Shown: piece after piece, positions 15,309-18,602 of the stretch
Layout: each line of letters opens with the position of its first letter
How positions within the stretch are numbered: position 1 is the first letter of the stretch
Assembly: GCA_001430745.1 (NCBI GenBank)
Contig: KQ481993.1
Span: forward strand, 34,342 to 52,943
Source: Auxenochlorella pyrenoidosa
Lineage: Eukaryota > Chlorophyta > Trebouxiophyceae > Chlorellales > Chlorellaceae
Direction of reading: 5' to 3'
DNA length: 18,602 nt
Position numbers and translations under genes: made by a program
The notes under the pieces: model-generated
The model's input: only the letters and a program-made list of their open reading frames with translations
The model's database searches: none
Told to the model about the DNA's origin: nothing

Positions 15309-18300
15309 ATGTCTGGCAATGGAGGCGGCTATCGGCGGCGTTTGTCGAGTAAGCTTCCCTCCGGCCAGACCGGCGCCGAGGGGCTCCTGGCCCGCCTGCC
15401 ACACCAAAGGATACGTTCCAGTCGTCAGAAGCGACGTCGAAGGCCCGAGAGCCATGGGCGACGGTCGCCCACCGTCCCAGCTTTTGGCCGGCCAGCTCTC
15501 TCGCCAGCCAGCCGAAAGGCGCCGGCGCCAAACCAGCCAACCCTGCACTGCTGCTCCCTGGGCATGCAGGCATTGATGACGGCCTGTCTGCCCTGCTGGC
15601 AGAGCTGAAACAGGATGACGGTGGCCACTCGCCCAGTGATGTGAGCAGCAGCCGTTGGGAAACGTGCGGGCAGATGCAGCTGCGCCCACCCGGCTCCCTG
15701 CCCCTGACAGCCGCGCCGCCGCCCTCTTCTCCCCCACTGCTGTCATGTGCAGGGGCTCGTCGTGCTGCATGGCTTCACGCCGGTGCCCAAGCCCGGCCCC
15801 CTTGGCCCAACAGCAGAGTCGCTGGCGCGGCAGGCATCTGTCGCCTCCACCGCTTTCTTCCCCCCTGCCGCTGCCCACACGCTGCTCAAGGGCAGCAGCC
15901 TGCAGGCCACCCCTCTGGTCATGCCCATCAGCTTCATACCTGTGGGCATGCCAGGAGGCCAGGGCGGCGAGGGCAGCAGCGGGATGGCCATGCGCGGCGG
16001 CAAGCTGCGCCCCGGCGGCGGCTCGCTGCAGCTGCTGCCCTCTGGAGGCTCCTTCTCCATCCCTGCCTATGCTCGGCCCCTCACACAGCTGGACTTCATT
16101 TCCACAGGCAAGGGAGGCCCGATTCGGACGGCAGCCTCAAGTCAGGCGCCCTGCCATGAGGGGCAGAGGGTGCTATCATGTGGCAAGCCGAGTGGCAGCC
16201 CAGACGCCAGCGCCGCTAGCCACAGAGTTGCTCCAGATTCTCTGCTGCTGCTAGTCGGAATCCATCCCACCAACCCTTTCTCTCATTCAACCCCCGATGT
16301 CGTTCAGACGACATCGAAGAAGACATGCTCCCGCTCCCCGGGCGCCGCCGCGGCAGCAGCATCCTGAGCCTGCTGCGCGGGGGCAGCGGGCTCAGCGCGC
16401 TGGGCGAGCTGGCGGACGAGCGCCGCCTGGGCGAGCTACCCACAGAGGATGACCTTCGCGCCATTTTAGTGGACCCTCTGGGCCCATCCCAGGCCGGGGA
16501 GAGCAGCGGAAGCAGGGCCGCCGCTGCTGCCGCTGCCGGCGCTGGCGGCTGGCAGCCTGCAGGCAGCGGGGCGACGGCAGACCTGCACCCGGCCATCTTC
16601 TTCCAGCAGGCCGGCTGGGTGGGCGGCCTGCAGGGCCACGGCAGCGCGTCGGCCACGTACCGGCTGGCCAGCCCGGCAGCTCTGCCGGCACAGCAGGTGC
16701 AGCAGGTGCCATCGGCTGCCCTTGAGGGTGGCCCTGCGCCAGGTGGCACCGCCCGGCGGCGGGGGGCCGGCTTGGCCAAGCTCAAGCGGCGGTTGGACCG
16801 GCTGGAGGCGGAGGCGCAGCAGGAGGGCAGCCCGCGGAAGCGGCACAGCGGGGAGGCTGCCTGGAGCGGCTCCCTCGGTGGTAGCGACAGCGAGGGGAGC
16901 AGCGAGGAGGGGCGGCGGAGCAGCTCCCACCATAGCATGCCTCGGGAGCCGGGTGGGTGGCCTTGGCAGGCAGTGAGGTGTCCATGGTTTTCCGGCCGGG
17001 CTCACAAGATGGGGCGCAAGTTTGCGGGAGTTACGCAGCAGGGCAGCTGGGCGGTCAGGTTGGACAGGGGCAGCCAGCTGACTCGGGCTGACTGCAGCGC
17101 AAGCATGCCATGCATGCGGGCTGCGCACATGCATGCGGCCTGCGCGCAAGCTGCACGTGCAAACCCTTCGCTGCTGCATGCCTCACAGGCCGCCTGCTGC
17201 GCCCTGCCGTGTTGCAGGGCAGCAGCTCTTTGCAGCCGGCGCCGGCGCCGTCCCCTCAAGGTTCCGGCAAGAGGGCCGCTCTCGGCAGCAGCAGCAGCAG
17301 CGGCCGGTTCGGCACACTAGCGATGGCGACCCTTCGTATGCTCCGAGGGGTGAGTGAGCAGCGCAGGGGCAGACAGGGGGCTGGGAGGGTGCGAGCCAGG
17401 GGGGTGATGCAACACGCCCGCACCTTGTTCGCCGCCTCTTGAGCAGGCCACGTCTCGGCCCACGCACCCACCTCCCCTGCCACGCATATCCCAACTCTTG
17501 CCTTGCCGGACCCCCCCTAGCAGAGTGGGAGCGCGAGCGCGACCAGCAGCGCCAGCGCCCACCCAAGCCGCAGCACCAGCCGGTGCCGATGGCCCGTGCC
17601 TCAGGCGACGGGGCGGCAGCCAGGGAGGCCCCTGCACTGCAGTACCGAGGGGTCAGCCGTCACAGGTGGGGCGCGCCTCTGGGCGTGCAGCATACAGCGG
17701 CATGCACCGTCACCAGAAGATTCAGGGCAGAAGGTCGACGGCTACGCGGCAGTGCACTGCGTCACCTGCAGCCGCTTCTGCTCGTGCCTGGGAGCCGTTT
17801 TGTGAGCGCCGCAGCACCGGCCCTGGCCTGAATTATTGGTGCGCGCCTGCCAACGGGCGTCCCCCCTGCTGCAGGCTGACCCAGCGCTGGGAGGCCTCGC
17901 TGTGGCTCAACGGCCGCCAGCTGTACCTGGGGGGCTTCAACTCGCAGGTGGAGAGGGTGGGGTAGGGGTGGTTGGGTGGGGTGGGATGGGGTGGGGTGTT
18001 GTGGATGGGTGGGTTGAAGGGTGCGGGTGTACATCCTTAAGGGCCCTGAGCCCTGAGCCCTGAGCAGGCTCGCACCTGGTCAGCACCCCGGCTGGTAGCT
18101 GACTGCGGAGCGTGGAGCAGGCGCTGCCCCCCTGGGGCACGCCGGCAGCCAGCACGCGATCAAGGCCACCTCTGGTGCCCCTTCCAGCCCAGCCGCGCTC
18201 ACACCCCAGCACTGCACGGCCTCAACCAGATCCCCCACTCGCATGCCCTCCACACTCCCCAGGAGGATGCAGCGCATGCATACGACCTGGCAGCCCTGGC

Positions 18301-18382
18301 CTGCAAGGGGATGGACGCCCAGATCAACTTCTCGCCGGAGGACTATCGGGAGCAGCTGGCAGAGATCAAGGGCTACAGCCGG
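15309..18382 (+). CDS. AP2-domain transcription factor (AP2/ANT type), 3' end missing
   Basis: A nuclear transcription factor; 527 residues are visible. Exons: 15309-15348, 15570-15640, 15753-16107, 16308-16952, 17218-17349, 17521-17665, 17875-17947, 18263-18382; the phases agree throughout. It starts MSGNGGGYRRRLSS; ATG 15309 is the first in frame. Next come SALLAELKQDD, an acidic DDDIEEDMLP (about 156), a basic Leu-spaced helix LAKLKRRLDRLEAEAQ (about 310) and Ser/Glu-rich and Gln-rich parts. The AP2 domain (about 456-520, split over three exons) reads YRGVSRHR, then LTQRWEASLWLNGRQLYLGG, then EDAAHAYDLAALACKGMDAQ, then INFSPEDYREQL. YRGVxRHR, the W-E-LW pattern and YLGG are the DNA-contact core of the AP2 subfamily. 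There is no 10-residue insert of ANT repeat 1, so it is closer to euAP2 repeat 1. The last exon ends EIKGYSR|GTGAGC, so a second repeat may lie beyond the edge. The third intron probably has a GC donor (16108). Confidence 0.85.
16108..16109 (+). promoter_or_regulatory. probable GC-AG 5' splice site in AP2 gene
   Basis: ACAG|GCAAGG is close to the GC-donor consensus. It joins to the acceptor at 16307 to give FIST-DDDIEEDMLP. A GT alternative at 16141 (TCAA|GTCAGG) has the same phase and would insert 11 residues (GKGGPIRTAAS) and change the junction Asp to Asn. Confidence 0.5.
17518..17523 (+). promoter_or_regulatory. tandem NAGNAG 3' splice site
   Basis: TAGCAG ends the AP2-gene intron that begins at 17350. 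Use of TAG or CAG differs by one codon (PRAEWERE versus PREWERE), both in frame. Confidence 0.5.
17948..18021 (+). repeat. G-rich tract at an intron start, G-quadruplex-prone
   Basis: The intron 17948-18262 (315 bp) begins GTGGAG and then has many GGG/GGGG runs separated by 1-5 bases up to about 18021, on the sense strand. The rest of this intron holds the CCCTGAG repeat and no coding signal. Confidence 0.75.
18044..18064 (+). repeat. (CCCTGAG)3 direct repeat
   Basis: Three perfect 7-bp copies inside the same AP2-gene intron. Confidence 0.9.
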
Positions 18383-18602
18383 GTGAGCGGGGCTGGCGGG
18401 CTGGGCATGGGGCCGGGAGCAGGCACTTGCGATGCAGCACGGGATGGCAGGAAGGTGGCCGCGGCTTTGGCTTCGGCCGTGGCGGCCCCGCCCATGCCCC
18501 CATGCTCCCATCCTACAGTGCCCCCTTGCTGCCTTGCTCAATCCATGTCGCGAGCTGTGCTGTGGATAGGCAGGCTGTAACCAAGCTCCGCCTGCCCCTT
18601 GG
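18383..18602 (+). other. incomplete intron of the AP2 gene
   Basis: The sequence from the GTGAGC donor at 18383 to the window edge shows no convincing further exon. A TGTAA at 18576-18580 cannot be judged without the following sequence. Confidence 0.5.

Overview
The window is GC-rich nuclear DNA. It has many short spliceosomal introns (about 110-440 bp, GT-AG plus several GC-AG), Ala/Gly/Gln-rich low-complexity insertions in proteins, CA and CTG microsatellites, intronic minisatellites, and TGTAA motifs at gene ends. The gene types are a plant-type serine carboxypeptidase and an AINTEGUMENTA/APETALA2-type AP2 factor. Together these point to a unicellular green alga (Chlorophyta; a trebouxiophyte or chlorophycean is my guess, not proven). 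All exon models below were built by eye from splice consensus, reading-phase agreement and remembered family motifs.

Layout, left to right. (1) 128-1920, plus strand: the 3' part of a serine carboxypeptidase (family S10), four exons, with an Ala/Pro/Lys-rich tail. (2) 2195-9666, minus strand: a nine-exon gene for a protein of about 1,906 aa recognisable as Gemin5 (SMN-complex snRNA- and cap-binding WD-repeat protein). The two genes converge, and their TGTAA signals lie about 50 bp apart. (3) 9667-10819: a divergent intergenic region with an E2F-like site and a weak C/D-snoRNA-like element. (4) 10820-13198, plus strand: an eight-exon gene for a Gly-rich protein with one GRF zinc finger and three CCHC zinc knuckles. 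A decayed fourth knuckle exon pair follows its stop. (5) 13978-14944, minus strand: a three-exon gene for a 205-aa protein I do not recognise. (6) 15309 to beyond the right edge, plus strand: an AP2-domain transcription factor with eight exons visible.

There is no operon logic. Genes 1/2 and 3/4 are convergent pairs; genes 2/3 and 4/5 are divergent pairs that could share promoters. Genes 2 and 3 both encode nucleic-acid-binding proteins (RNA and probably single-stranded DNA/RNA), but nothing here proves a joint function.

The most interesting points are: a Gemin5 orthologue whose tail carries two copies of an eIF4E-binding-like Y-x4-hydrophobic-hydrophobic motif; a one-base frame break in a G run inside that gene; serial duplication of a zinc-knuckle exon with a broken last copy; and an unusually high share of GC-AG introns.
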